Shown one piece after another: positions 7,977 to 15,807 of a stretch of DNA of 26,949 nucleotides. The notes below the pieces were generated by a model that saw only the letters and a list, made by a program, of their open reading frames with translations, searched no databases and was not told the origin of the DNA. Each line of letters opens with the position of its first letter. The first letter of the stretch is position 1. The translations under genes and the position numbers were made by a program. The DNA is from JBBRCE01 sp038205115 (GTDB lineage Bacteria; Planctomycetota; Planctomycetia; Pirellulales; JBBRCE01): the NCBI GenBank assembly GCA_038205115.1, contig JBBRCE010000065.1:1-26949 (forward strand). The letters run 5' to 3'.

Positions 7977-8717
7977 TCAAGCCGTTTCGCGCACAAACGC
8001 GGCCGTCTCCGGCTTGAGGGGTGCATCGAAGATTTGCCCTGGCGGACCCGACTCGAGCACCATGCCGTCGCGAAACACGTGTACCTTGCTGGCCGCTCGA
8101 CGTGCGAATTGCATGGCGTGCGTGACGACAATCATCGTCTGGCCACTGGACGCCAAATCGGCCAGCACGGCTAGCACTTCGGTCGTCATCTGCGGGTCGA
8201 GCGCGCTGGTGGGCTCGTCAAACAACATCGCTTTGGGCTGCATGGCCAGCGCACGGGCAATGGCCACCCGCTGCTGCTGTCCGCCGGACAAGCGGTCGGG
8301 GCGCTGCTGGAGTTTGTCAGCCAGACCAACGCGTTCGAGCAGCGTTTTGGCGCGTTGCAATGCCTCTTCACGATTCAAGCCTAACACCTGCTGCGGCGCC
8401 TCGGCCACGTTTTGAAGCACCGACAAATGCGGAAAGAGATTGAATTGCTGAAACACCATGCCCAACTGGCGGCGGACGCTCAGCAATAGCGGCTTGCTGG
8501 CCGAACTGTGTGGCCCCGGCGGCAATTGATGCTCGCCAATGGTGACCTGTCCGTCGTCGAAGGTTTCCAGTCCGTTCAGACAGCGTAAAAACGTGCTTTT
8601 ACCGCCGCCCGACGGCCCAATGATGGCGGCCACTTCGCCCTCGGCAACGCTCAGCGAAATGCCTCGCAGTACATGCAGTTGGCCATGATGTTTGTGCAGA
8701 TTGACGGTGGAAATCAT
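7977..8717 (-). CDS. polar amino-acid ABC transporter ATP-binding protein (GlnQ/HisP type)
   Basis: ATPase of a polar amino-acid importer, 246 aa. The ATG at 8717 has GAGG 8 nt upstream and matches the family length; the ATG at 8747 would add 10 atypical residues. Motifs: Walker A GPSGGGKST (34-42), Q-loop QQFNLFPHL, signature LSGGQQQRVAIARAL, Walker B AMLFDEPTSALDP, and the switch His in VVTHAMQFARR. The A-loop position around HHGQLHVLRG lacks the usual Tyr. It acts at the inner face of the cytoplasmic membrane with the adjacent fused binding protein-permease, which ends 54 bp upstream on the same strand, so the two form an operon. The substrate cannot be told from sequence, though the family mostly imports polar amino acids such as glutamine, histidine or arginine. 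Confidence 0.93.
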   Translation of the reverse strand: MISTVNLHKHHGQLHVLRGISLSVAEGEVAAIIGPSGGGKSTFLRCLNGLETFDDGQVTIGEHQLPPGPHSSASKPLLLSVRRQLGMVFQQFNLFPHLSVLQNVAEAPQQVLGLNREEALQRAKTLLERVGLADKLQQRPDRLSGGQQQRVAIARALAMQPKAMLFDEPTSALDPQMTTEVLAVLADLASSGQTMIVVTHAMQFARRAASKVHVFRDGMVLESGPPGQIFDAPLKPETAAFVRETA

Positions 8718-8771
8718 CGTGCGATCCTCAAGCTGATAGTGGGGCAATCTTCCGCAGGCCGAACGTGGCGA

Positions 8772-10385
8772 TTAATCTTGCCGATCGGCCAGTCGGCGTT
8801 CGCTCCAACGTGCGAACAGCGACAACGGATAGCTCATTAGCATGTACAGCGATGCCGTGACCAGCGCCAGTTCGACGATGGCGCCGGTGTTGGTGGCCAG
8901 CACGTTGTACTGCTTGGTTAATTCGACGACAGCCACAATCGAGCAGACGGACGTATCTTTGAACAACGCGATGAAGTCGTTGGTGACCGCCGGTATGACA
9001 ATCCGAAACGCCTGGGGTAGCAAGATGCGACGAATTGCCAAGCCGCGACTCATGCCCAGCGACAGCGCGGCCTCCATCTGGCCGCGCGGAATTGCCTGAA
9101 AGCCAGCGCGATAGATTTCGGCTTCGTACGCGGAATAATTAATCGCCAACCCCAGGATGGCGGCCAGCAGGTCCGGCACGACGATGCCGATGCGGGGCGG
9201 AATGAAATAGATTGTGTAGAGTTGCAGCAACAGCGGCGTTCCCCGCAAAACTTCCACGTACAGCGTCAGCGGCTTGGCGAGAAACCACGGTCCGTACAGA
9301 CGGCCAATGGCAACCAAAATTCCGATCATCACCGCCAGTGGCATGGCGGTAACACTCAGCAACACGGTCACGCCAGCGGCTTGCAGTAACGTGTGCAAAT
9401 TGCGAAGCACGACTTGGCCAAAGGGCGTATGCTGCTCGGGGATTAATCGCGCTGTATCGTCGGCTTCGCCATGCCAGACTTTAAACAGTGCGTCCAATTT
9501 GGGGTCGCTGTTGAACTGTTTGAGGTCTTGCAGCAATTGCATCTGCTTGCCGCCATGCATGCGATATTTGTCGTAGAGATGTTCGAGACGGCCATCGGCA
9601 ATCAGCCCAACAATGGCGCGATCCAGCGCCGCCTGCAGACGCCATTCGCCCTTCGGCACCAAGGCCACGTAATAGCCCAGCGCCACAGGCTTGCCGATTG
9701 GCTGCAGTTTTGGAAACCGCGATGCGTAAAACTCCGCGATGCAATCGTCTTGCAGCGTTCCCTCGACGACTCCAGTGCTGGCTTGCTCCATCGGGTCGGT
9801 GGGCGAGTTGTAGGACTTCACACGGACCGCATTTTTGAATTGCAAGTTCATGTAGGTTTCGGCCGCGGAACCGGCGAGCACGCCAATTGTGCGTTGCACG
9901 CCCGGCTTTTTGGCGAGATCGTCCCAGTTTTTGATTACGTCATCGCGCGGCGCAAGCAACTGCAAACCATAGCAGTAATACGGCCGCGTACAGAGATAAT
10001 GGTCTAGACGATCCGGCAATAACTCGTAACCATTCAGCACGATATCCGCGTTGCCGCGATCCATCAGCGGACCCAATTCGCTCCACTCGCCCTGCTTGAA
10101 CTCGGCCTTGAGTTTTGGATCGATCGCCGCGGCGAGCATCTCCGCCAGTTCGACTTCGAAACCGGGCAATCCACTGGAATCCGCTTCGGTCAGAATATAC
10201 GGACCGCCGCCCTCTTGGTCGCCGCCCCAACGCAACACGCCGCGTTTGATAACGTCATCGAGTTTGTCCGCACGGGCAGCAGTCGGCAGCAGGCACAGCC
10301 AACCCAGCGCCACGCACGCCGACAGCCAGCCGCAGCGGTTACCAAAAAACCAACGAAACAGCCATTGCCGCGGCAGGTCAAACAT
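8772..10385 (-). CDS. fused amino-acid-binding protein/permease of an ABC importer
   Basis: Two components in one chain (537 aa from ATG 10385; the frame is open to 10514 but that part is not signal-like). The N-terminus MFDLPRQWLFRWFFGNRC then a hydrophobic stretch ending PTAARA looks like a signal peptide. Residues about 40-285 are a family-3 solute-binding domain (VIKRGVLRWGGDQEGGGPY, LPGFEVELAEMLAAAI, LAGSAAETYMN, GKPVALGYYVALVPK). Residues about 325-530 are a HisM/GlnP-type permease with several membrane helices and the EAA loop (GQMEAALSLGMSRGLAIRRI) that docks the ATPase. Such fusions tether the receptor to the transporter and are known in other bacteria (for example GlnP-like systems). 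The ATPase gene follows at 54 bp. No strong Shine-Dalgarno sequence is seen at 10385. Confidence 0.92.
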   Translation of the reverse strand: MFDLPRQWLFRWFFGNRCGWLSACVALGWLCLLPTAARADKLDDVIKRGVLRWGGDQEGGGPYILTEADSSGLPGFEVELAEMLAAAIDPKLKAEFKQGEWSELGPLMDRGNADIVLNGYELLPDRLDHYLCTRPYYCYGLQLLAPRDDVIKNWDDLAKKPGVQRTIGVLAGSAAETYMNLQFKNAVRVKSYNSPTDPMEQASTGVVEGTLQDDCIAEFYASRFPKLQPIGKPVALGYYVALVPKGEWRLQAALDRAIVGLIADGRLEHLYDKYRMHGGKQMQLLQDLKQFNSDPKLDALFKVWHGEADDTARLIPEQHTPFGQVVLRNLHTLLQAAGVTVLLSVTAMPLAVMIGILVAIGRLYGPWFLAKPLTLYVEVLRGTPLLLQLYTIYFIPPRIGIVVPDLLAAILGLAINYSAYEAEIYRAGFQAIPRGQMEAALSLGMSRGLAIRRILLPQAFRIVIPAVTNDFIALFKDTSVCSIVAVVELTKQYNVLATNTGAIVELALVTASLYMLMSYPLSLFARWSERRLADRQD

Positions 10386-10673
10386 GAGCGTGTTTTCTAT
10401 TTCGCGTGCCAAGAGACTCGAAACATCATTGCTGCGTCCATCGGCGGCCGCTTTGCGTACCGCAACATCACGAGCGAATCGAATTCTAACGAATCGGCGA
10501 CGTTGCGAACACATTTCGCCCGTCCCGCATTTTTAATCACTGGCAAAATCGAAAACAGACACCGCTGTACGACCAATGTTCACGCAATTCACCGCCGACC
10601 GAATCGATTTTAACTGCCAATAGTTCACAGCCTGACGGCACCGCCGAAAAAGGCCTGCCGTCGTCGCCAGCCC
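10386..10673. other. intergenic region between the ABC operon and tRNA-Val
   Basis: No gene is recognised. Open frames here are short and without family resemblance. The part nearest 10386 must hold the leader of the leftward ABC operon, but I see no consensus promoter. Confidence 0.4.
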
Positions 10674-10703
10674 TTGGACAAACGGCGGGCGACCGATTAG
10701 AAT
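10674..10703 (+). promoter_or_regulatory. likely promoter of tRNA-Val
   Basis: TTGGAC (10674-10679), an 18-bp spacer and TAGAAT (10698-10703) lie 20 bp before the mature tRNA 5' end. The spacing and both hexamers fit a housekeeping sigma-type promoter with one or two mismatches each. Confidence 0.5.
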
Positions 10704-10722
10704 TTCAGCACGCATGTTCCGC

Positions 10723-10796
10723 GGGCGATTAGCTCAGTTGGTTAGAGCATCTCGTTTACACCGAGAGGGTCGGGGGTTCGAGTCCCTCATCGCCCA
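10723..10796 (+). tRNA. tRNA-Val (anticodon TAC)
   Basis: A complete 74-nt cloverleaf. The acceptor stem GGGCGAT/ATCGCCC is perfect and the discriminator is A. The D-arm is GCTC..GAGC. The anticodon stem TCTCG/CGAGA encloses loop TTTACAC, with anticodon TAC at 10757-10759. The T-arm contains GGTTCGAGTCC. No CCA is encoded. Confidence 0.96.
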
Positions 10797-11018
10797 TTTT
10801 TATTGTCAGCAAATTCTCCCAAGTGGCGACCACTACGTGCATGGGCTGCTGCCCAAGGCTTTTGCGTGCTGCGAAACGCGTGACGACTTGATTTCGTCAT
10901 GCCTCGGCTGCGAGTGGACAAAGTTGCCGGTTGGTTAAGCAGCCTGCTGACGTCCTCGTAACTCTCCGGCGGTTGATCCACTGTTGGCCTAAATTTTGGC
11001 CAGAAGAGTTTGTTCACC

Positions 11019-11690
11019 ATGATACGCGCGACGTTATTTTTGGCCGGCGTGGCTGTGCTCTGCGGGTTTGTTCAAGCCGCGGAACCCGGCGGCGCAATTA
11101 CCGTGGATAAAGACAAGAAAACGGTCAGCGTGGCTTGCAAAATCGCCCCGCGAAAGGTGCTGGACAAAATCTATCCGATCGAAGTCATCGCCACCACGCC
11201 CACGCCGCAGGGGCAAAAAGCCCATGAAACCGTGCTGGTTTACCAAGCCAAGGCCAGCGATTTGCACAAAGCGCTCGAAGAACTGGGCCTCAAAGCCGGC
11301 AAGCCGGTGAAAGCGTCGAGCCCGGAAGGCTCAAAAGCGGAAGGTCCGGAAGTCAAAATTTGGATCGAAATTCCGGCTTCCGACGGAAAGCTCGCACAGC
11401 GGATTCCGCTGGAAAAATCGCTGGTCGACGTCAAAACGGGCAAGCCCATTCCCACGCTGCATTGGCTGTTTACCGGATCGGCCATGAGCAAGCCCAACCC
11501 CGACAAAGACGAAACGGTCTACGGCGCGGATGTGACCGGCACGCTGATTGGTATCTTCCCCGTGACCGACGAAACCGTCATTCAAACCACGCTGACCATG
11601 CTGGACGAACCGGTGCTCAAGCTCGAGACCAACACCAAGCTGCTGCCTGCCGAAGGCACTGCGGTAAAACTGGTCATCGCGCCCAAGTAG
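11019..11690 (+). CDS. exported YdjY-domain-like protein
   Basis: A 223-aa secreted protein. The ATG at 11019 is preceded by AGAAGAG about 10 nt upstream; a TTG at 11010 would sit too close to that site. The signal peptide MIRATLFLAGVAVLCGFVQA is followed by AEPGG, so cleavage is likely after VQA. The mature part resembles the YdjY domain (VACKIAPRKV...YPIEVIATTP, HETVLVYQAKASDLHKALEE, LHWLFTGSAMSKPNPDKDETVYGADV), a predicted extracytoplasmic beta-rich domain of unknown function that is frequent in planctomycetes (family knowledge). No catalytic motif is seen. Its 3' end converges on ychF with a GC-rich hairpin between. Confidence 0.72.
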   Translation: MIRATLFLAGVAVLCGFVQAAEPGGAITVDKDKKTVSVACKIAPRKVLDKIYPIEVIATTPTPQGQKAHETVLVYQAKASDLHKALEELGLKAGKPVKASSPEGSKAEGPEVKIWIEIPASDGKLAQRIPLEKSLVDVKTGKPIPTLHWLFTGSAMSKPNPDKDETVYGADVTGTLIGIFPVTDETVIQTTLTMLDEPVLKLETNTKLLPAEGTAVKLVIAPK

Positions 11691-11744
11691 ATCGCCACAG
11701 CGCCGGCGTGCCTCGCGGGTCCATCATGCGGTGCTTGTAACCGC

Positions 11745-11770
11745 AAGCGGCGGCATTTCGAGCGCCGCTT
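11745..11770. terminator. GC-rich stem-loop between convergent genes
   Basis: AAGCGGCG (11745-11752) pairs perfectly with CGCCGCTT (11763-11770) around a 10-nt loop. It sits between the YdjY-like stop (11690) and the ychF stop (11780), so it could end transcription in both directions. There is no T-tract. Confidence 0.45.
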
Positions 11771-11779
11771 CAAACGCCA

Positions 11780-12868
11780 TCAGTTGAACAAGAAGTGGCA
11801 GATGTCGCCATCTTGCATGAGGTAATTTTTGCCTTCGACACGCAACTTGCCGGCGGCGCGAATCTCTTTCTCGCTCTTGTAATGTTCCAAATCGGGCAGC
11901 GTGTAGACTTCCGCGCGGATGAAGCCCTTCTCGAAATCCGTATGGATCACTCCGGCTGCTTGCGGTGCGGTCGCGCCAACCGGCACGGTCCATGCCCGCA
12001 CTTCTTGTTCGCCAGCGGTGAAGTAGCTTTGCAATCCGAGTGTGCGATAAGCTTCTCGGGCGAGCAGCGCCAGCGCAGGTTCCGTCAACCCGCTGGCCTC
12101 CAGCATGGCGTTGCGGTCGGCTGCTTCAAGTTCGGCAATTTCCGCTTCCAACTTTGCGCACACCGGCACCACGCCAGCGCCAACCTTGGTGGCAAAGTCG
12201 CGCACCGCCTGCACCAATTCGCCTGTGCCGTGAAGGTCCGATTCATCGACATTGGCCACGTACAGAATCGGCTTGGCGCTGAGCAGTCCGTACGAACTCA
12301 CGATCCGGCGTTCGTCTTTGTCCCACTTCAGTTTTCGCAGCGGCTCGTCGAGCGCCAACTGATCTTTGCATTTTTTGAGCACGGCGACACGGGCGACTAT
12401 GTCTTTGTCGCCACTTTTGGCCGCGCGTTCGGCCTTGGAAAGAATCGCGTCGATCGTTTGACCATCGGCCAAAAGCAATTCGATCTCCACGGTTTCAATG
12501 TCCGACACCGGATCAACCTTGCCGGCCACGTGGATCACGTTGGGATCATCGAAGCAGCGGCAAACTTGCAGGATTGCGTCGACTTCGCGAATGTGCGTCA
12601 AAAACTTGTTGCCTAACCCTTGCCCTTCGCTGGCACCTTTGACAATGCCCGCAATATCCAAGAGCTTTAACGCCGTGGGCACGATTTTCTTAGGGACAAT
12701 ATATTGGCTGATCCGTTGCAACCGATCGTCGGGCACGGGCACAATGCCCTCGTTTGGTTCGATCGTGCAAAAGGGGTAGTTGGCACTTTGCGCTTGTTTC
12801 GACTGCGTCAGCGCGTTGAACAGAGTGCTCTTGCCGACGTTAGGCAGTCCGACGATGCCAGCTTCCAT
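11780..12868 (-). CDS. ychF: YchF/OLA1-type ribosome-binding ATPase
   Basis: The 362-aa product matches the usual YchF length (about 363). It starts at ATG 12868, giving MEAGIVGLPNVGKST as in the family; the frame is open further upstream to 13093 but without similarity. The P-loop is at residues 7-15 (GLPNVGKST). Switch/G3 is LLDIAGIVKGASEGQGLG. The base-recognition motif is NVDE rather than NKxD, the known reason YchF prefers ATP. A central helical region (about 125-200) is followed by the C-terminal TGS domain (VRAWTVPVGATAPQAAGVIH ... GDICHFLFN). YchF is a cytosolic P-loop ATPase that binds ribosomes and affects stress responses (established for the family). No clear Shine-Dalgarno sequence. 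Confidence 0.96.
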   Translation of the reverse strand: MEAGIVGLPNVGKSTLFNALTQSKQAQSANYPFCTIEPNEGIVPVPDDRLQRISQYIVPKKIVPTALKLLDIAGIVKGASEGQGLGNKFLTHIREVDAILQVCRCFDDPNVIHVAGKVDPVSDIETVEIELLLADGQTIDAILSKAERAAKSGDKDIVARVAVLKKCKDQLALDEPLRKLKWDKDERRIVSSYGLLSAKPILYVANVDESDLHGTGELVQAVRDFATKVGAGVVPVCAKLEAEIAELEAADRNAMLEASGLTEPALALLAREAYRTLGLQSYFTAGEQEVRAWTVPVGATAPQAAGVIHTDFEKGFIRAEVYTLPDLEHYKSEKEIRAAGKLRVEGKNYLMQDGDICHFLFN

Positions 12869-13301
12869 TGTTTGTCCGTCTCGTGAGTGCGTGACCGATA
12901 AACCAATAGGATAACCGCGACAGGGCCGATTCGTCAGGGCACTTTCGAAAACGCCAGTCGCGCCTGGCTGCCACCACGGCCATCGCAACTCAATCAGCGG
13001 CAATCTTGCAAACGACTGAAAATCGTCAAGCAGCCTCGCCCGCATGTCTCTGGCAAACAGCTTTTGCGCGGCCTGAGTTTGTGGCTTTGCCACGCTTTAT
13101 CAGATTTTTACGCCTGGAATGACTTACCGAGCCACGCATCACCGGCAATCGCCGGCAAGACTTGCTGGAGGTTGCCGTCGCTGATGCCGCGTGAAGCGAA
13201 TTTTGGCGGGAAGTCTTGGATCGACGTGCAGCAATTGGGCAAAGCGCGGCTGGCCTGGCTGACAATGTTCTTAATAATCCATCACGCCATTCCCTCCTCG
13301 G
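12869..13301. other. degenerate region, no intact gene
   Basis: No intact gene is seen. On the minus strand 13281-13108 is open for 57 codons after a TGA, with protein-like composition (NIVSQASRALPNCC, ISDGNLQQVLPAIAGDAWLG), which may be the tail of a decayed gene that I cannot assign. The stretch from 12869 to about 13030 is the upstream region of ychF and probably holds its promoter, though no consensus boxes are visible. The right boundary is the point where IS66 tnpC similarity stops. Confidence 0.35.
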
Positions 13302-13733
13302 CTTACCGTGCGACAGGCCCAGTTGCTTGTTCATGATCGCCAGAGCGGCGTGAATGTTCGCGCCGAGTTGACTGGCCGCCGCGCCGCGCGCCGTCGAGGT
13401 TTGCAAGGCATGCCGGCCTTGCACCGTGTGCCCGCAGTGCGCACAGATGCCGATGTGCACGTCGAACCGCCGGTCGATGATGGTGCGGGGAATTTCGGTT
13501 TGGCACTGCGGCGCGACGTGGGTTTCGCGCAGCAGGCGGTCGCCGCAACACGGACATTGCGGCGGCAGCGGCGGCAGCGGCACGTCGTCGGTTTCGTCGA
13601 TCCGCGGCGGCATGGCACGCTGGGCGTGCGGAACATGGCGACGGCCCGACTTGCGGCCCGGCCGAGCCCCCGCGTCGTCGTTCATGTCCTCTCGCGTCGC
13701 GCTCATACCATTTCTACGAAGCAAATCCTGCAA
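13302..13733 (-). pseudogene. tnpC: IS66 TnpC transposase fragment (zinc-binding N-terminal region)
   Basis: Minus-strand fragment encoding the N-terminal IS66 transposase region: GARPGRKSGRRHVPHAQRAM, then a CPCCG...CAHCGHTV zinc-ribbon-like pair, then the conserved ASQLGANIHAALAIMNKQLG followed by LSHGK. Intact TnpC is about 500 aa and continues into a DDE domain. Here similarity stops at LSHGK (13302) and the open frame runs on into unrelated arginine-rich sequence to 13026. At the other end (13733) it abuts a transposase tail in the opposite orientation. It lacks the catalytic domain and is dead. Possible starts (TTG 13733, ATG 13706) are not meaningful in a fragment. Confidence 0.8.
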
Positions 13734-13905
13734 GTGGACTGGCTAGCGCCAAAAGATTCCAGCGAATGTGGTCAACAAGTACTAAAAAGCGATACCTGAT
13801 CGCGGCCGCCGCGTACAATCTGGGCCGCATCCTGCTGAAGCTGCTGAACGTCGGCGAGCCGCGAGCGCTGCAAAGCGGTCTGTTGGCCGCAGCCTTACGA
13901 TTGAA
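13730..13905 (+). pseudogene. C-terminal remnant of a DDE transposase
   Basis: The plus-frame sequence AKRFQRMWSTSTKKRYLI-AAAAYNLGRILLKLLNVGEPRALQ resembles the conserved end of IS5/IS1182-type DDE transposases ('KRYLI..AA.NLG.ILR.L.G.G.PR.LQ', recognised from family patterns). Only the last 45 or so residues are present. The 5' part is missing and the frame then runs without similarity into the convergent tolC-like gene. The exact IS family is uncertain. Confidence 0.6.
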
Positions 13906-13945
13906 TGCAGACATGCGGTCTACAGCACCTCTTCCAACTGAGTTC

Positions 13946-15580
13946 TTATCGGTGGGCAGCGGATTCGAGATCGACTTCACACAATCGCCACCCGACCGCT
14001 CGCAGGAGCGCGAATTGTGCCGTGTTGTAATCGATTACTGCTCGCAAATACTCGCGTTGCGCGCCGGTCAAGGCTTGAATCGCTTGCAAAGTTTCGATTG
14101 GCAGCCCTTGCACATTTTGGATTCGCGTTAGATTCGCTTGATACGACGTTTGGGCGGCAAGAATGCCTTGCCGGGCTGTGGCTATTTGACGGCCGCGAGC
14201 CCGCACTTGAGCATACGCTTCGGCGATTTCTCGCACGACGCGGTCGGTGACTATGGACCTTCTTAAGGACGCAATCCCCACCTCCGATTGTGCAGCGCGA
14301 CGCGCCGATTCGTCGCCGAAGCCGAGATTTCGAAGTTCCCAATAGGCGCCGGCGTCAAAATCGACGCGGTCACTGAAATCGGTGATGCTGCCTGCCATGC
14401 CGCCGCCGAATCCACCATAACTGGCTCCTACAGCGACGTGTGGAAGCTTCCAACTGGCCTCTTCGCGATGGAGGTTTTGCCTGGCCTCTTCAATTAGCGC
14501 CCGACTCTCTGTCAGTTCTGGTCGATTACGGTACCCTCGATCGATTAAACACGCCAGCGGAGTATCGACATTGACCAGATTCCAAGGGGCGACGACCTTT
14601 TCCACCGGCTTTAATTGAATTCCGGGCTCAAGGCCCAGTAACTCGTTGAGTCGAGCCGACGCAACGGCACTCGTTTCTTCGGCGCGTTGTATGTCATTCT
14701 CTCGCAACGCAAGTTCCGCTTGCATGCGATCAGCATCGGATTTTAATCCCTGGCCGGCGCTGGCGTACTTCCCGGTTAAGTCCACAAGCTGTTTGGTATG
14801 CTTGTATGATTCGACCGAGATGACTGAATCCTGGGAGGCGCGTAAGAGCTCCAGATAACCTTGGCAGACTTGCAACAGAGTGTTATTGAAGACGGCTGCG
14901 GCGGCAGCCTGGCGTGCTTCTCGCCTTTGGCGCGCTGCTAAGGGTCGATACAGGGCTTCGGCAAGATTAAAATTCGCCTGCAGCCCAGGTACGACGGGTG
15001 AACCTGCGCCGACCGCACCATTGCCTAACCCGGTGTAAAGCGAGTTGCGATTGGACTCGATGATATTTCCACTTGTGTCTTGCAGCGTGCCTTCGTGGCG
15101 ATTCCAACTGGCGCCGGCATGGATCGACGGCAGCCAAAGTGTTTCTGCCGCTTCTTGAATTGCCATCGCCTGACGTATTTGTTCCTGAGCCAACGCAATC
15201 ATGGGATTCTGGTCGCCGGCAAGTTTAATGGCCGTCGAAAGATCGAGTGGATACTGATCAGAATCGCGGAGCGCATTGGCCGGCGGTAGCGGTGTGGCAA
15301 TGTTTTCGGCGATCACAGCGCCTGAATCGGCGGGTGCATTACGCGGTGTTGGTAGGGTTGACGGATCGCCGTTTTGCGACTCGACGTAGTGAACGGGGAC
15401 TATCGTCGAAGCAGGTCGTGTCGCCGAAACACTCGGAACTGCCAATTCTTGCGCCGCTCTGTTTGAGTTAGACGGCTTCGGAGCCACCTGCGTACGCTGA
15501 GACGCGCAGCCGCCGATCATCGCGACGCCAATTCCGCAAATCCAGGTTATTCGCCACAGTGACAGCATCGAACGTCCCAT
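13946..15580 (-). CDS. TolC-family outer-membrane efflux lipoprotein
   Basis: The outer-membrane channel of the tripartite efflux system encoded with the next two genes. 544 aa from ATG 15580; ATG 15568 is also possible and the frame is open to 15646. The N-terminus carries a signal peptide and lipobox MIGG-Cys25 (GVAMIGGCASQ). A proline/serine-rich linker of about 90 residues follows, longer than usual. Two OEP repeats then follow: LDLSTAIKLAGDQNPMIALA .. VVPGLQANFNLAEALYRPLAA .. LLQVCQGYLELL, and ACLIDRGYRNRPELTESRAL .. REIAEAYAQVRARGRQIATA .. REYLRAVIDYNTAQFALLRA. These are the long helices and strands of the TolC barrel-tunnel. It lies 227 bp downstream of the adaptor stop on the same strand, last in the likely operon. 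Confidence 0.9.
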   Translation of the reverse strand: MGRSMLSLWRITWICGIGVAMIGGCASQRTQVAPKPSNSNRAAQELAVPSVSATRPASTIVPVHYVESQNGDPSTLPTPRNAPADSGAVIAENIATPLPPANALRDSDQYPLDLSTAIKLAGDQNPMIALAQEQIRQAMAIQEAAETLWLPSIHAGASWNRHEGTLQDTSGNIIESNRNSLYTGLGNGAVGAGSPVVPGLQANFNLAEALYRPLAARQRREARQAAAAAVFNNTLLQVCQGYLELLRASQDSVISVESYKHTKQLVDLTGKYASAGQGLKSDADRMQAELALRENDIQRAEETSAVASARLNELLGLEPGIQLKPVEKVVAPWNLVNVDTPLACLIDRGYRNRPELTESRALIEEARQNLHREEASWKLPHVAVGASYGGFGGGMAGSITDFSDRVDFDAGAYWELRNLGFGDESARRAAQSEVGIASLRRSIVTDRVVREIAEAYAQVRARGRQIATARQGILAAQTSYQANLTRIQNVQGLPIETLQAIQALTGAQREYLRAVIDYNTAQFALLRAVGWRLCEVDLESAAHR

Positions 15581-15807
15581 TTCGACGAAACTTTTCGAAA
15601 GCCTTGCTCGATACGAGCAATTCGTTCTCGAAAAATCATCGGACAACGATTGGGACGCTCGTTACGAAAGTTCGTGAACGACGGCTCATGCGACCTACGT
15701 AAATTGTGCGGAATACCTCAGTCGCTATTTCGCCAATTTCCCGTTGCAGTCGATACAGCCTGCATCTTTTAACAACTGAAGAAATTGTTAGGGTTGCAGT
15801 CCGCCGA

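Noticed and set aside
10787..11020. A minus-strand 77-codon frame between tRNA-Val and the YdjY-like gene
   Set aside because: It has no recognisable domain, overlaps the tRNA 3' end, and its composition is arginine/serine-rich like random GC-rich DNA.
13308..13799. A 163-codon plus frame antisense to the tnpC fragment
   Set aside because: It is Arg/Ala/Val-rich shadow coding. The minus frame has the CPCC/CAHC zinc motif and the conserved IS66 sequence.
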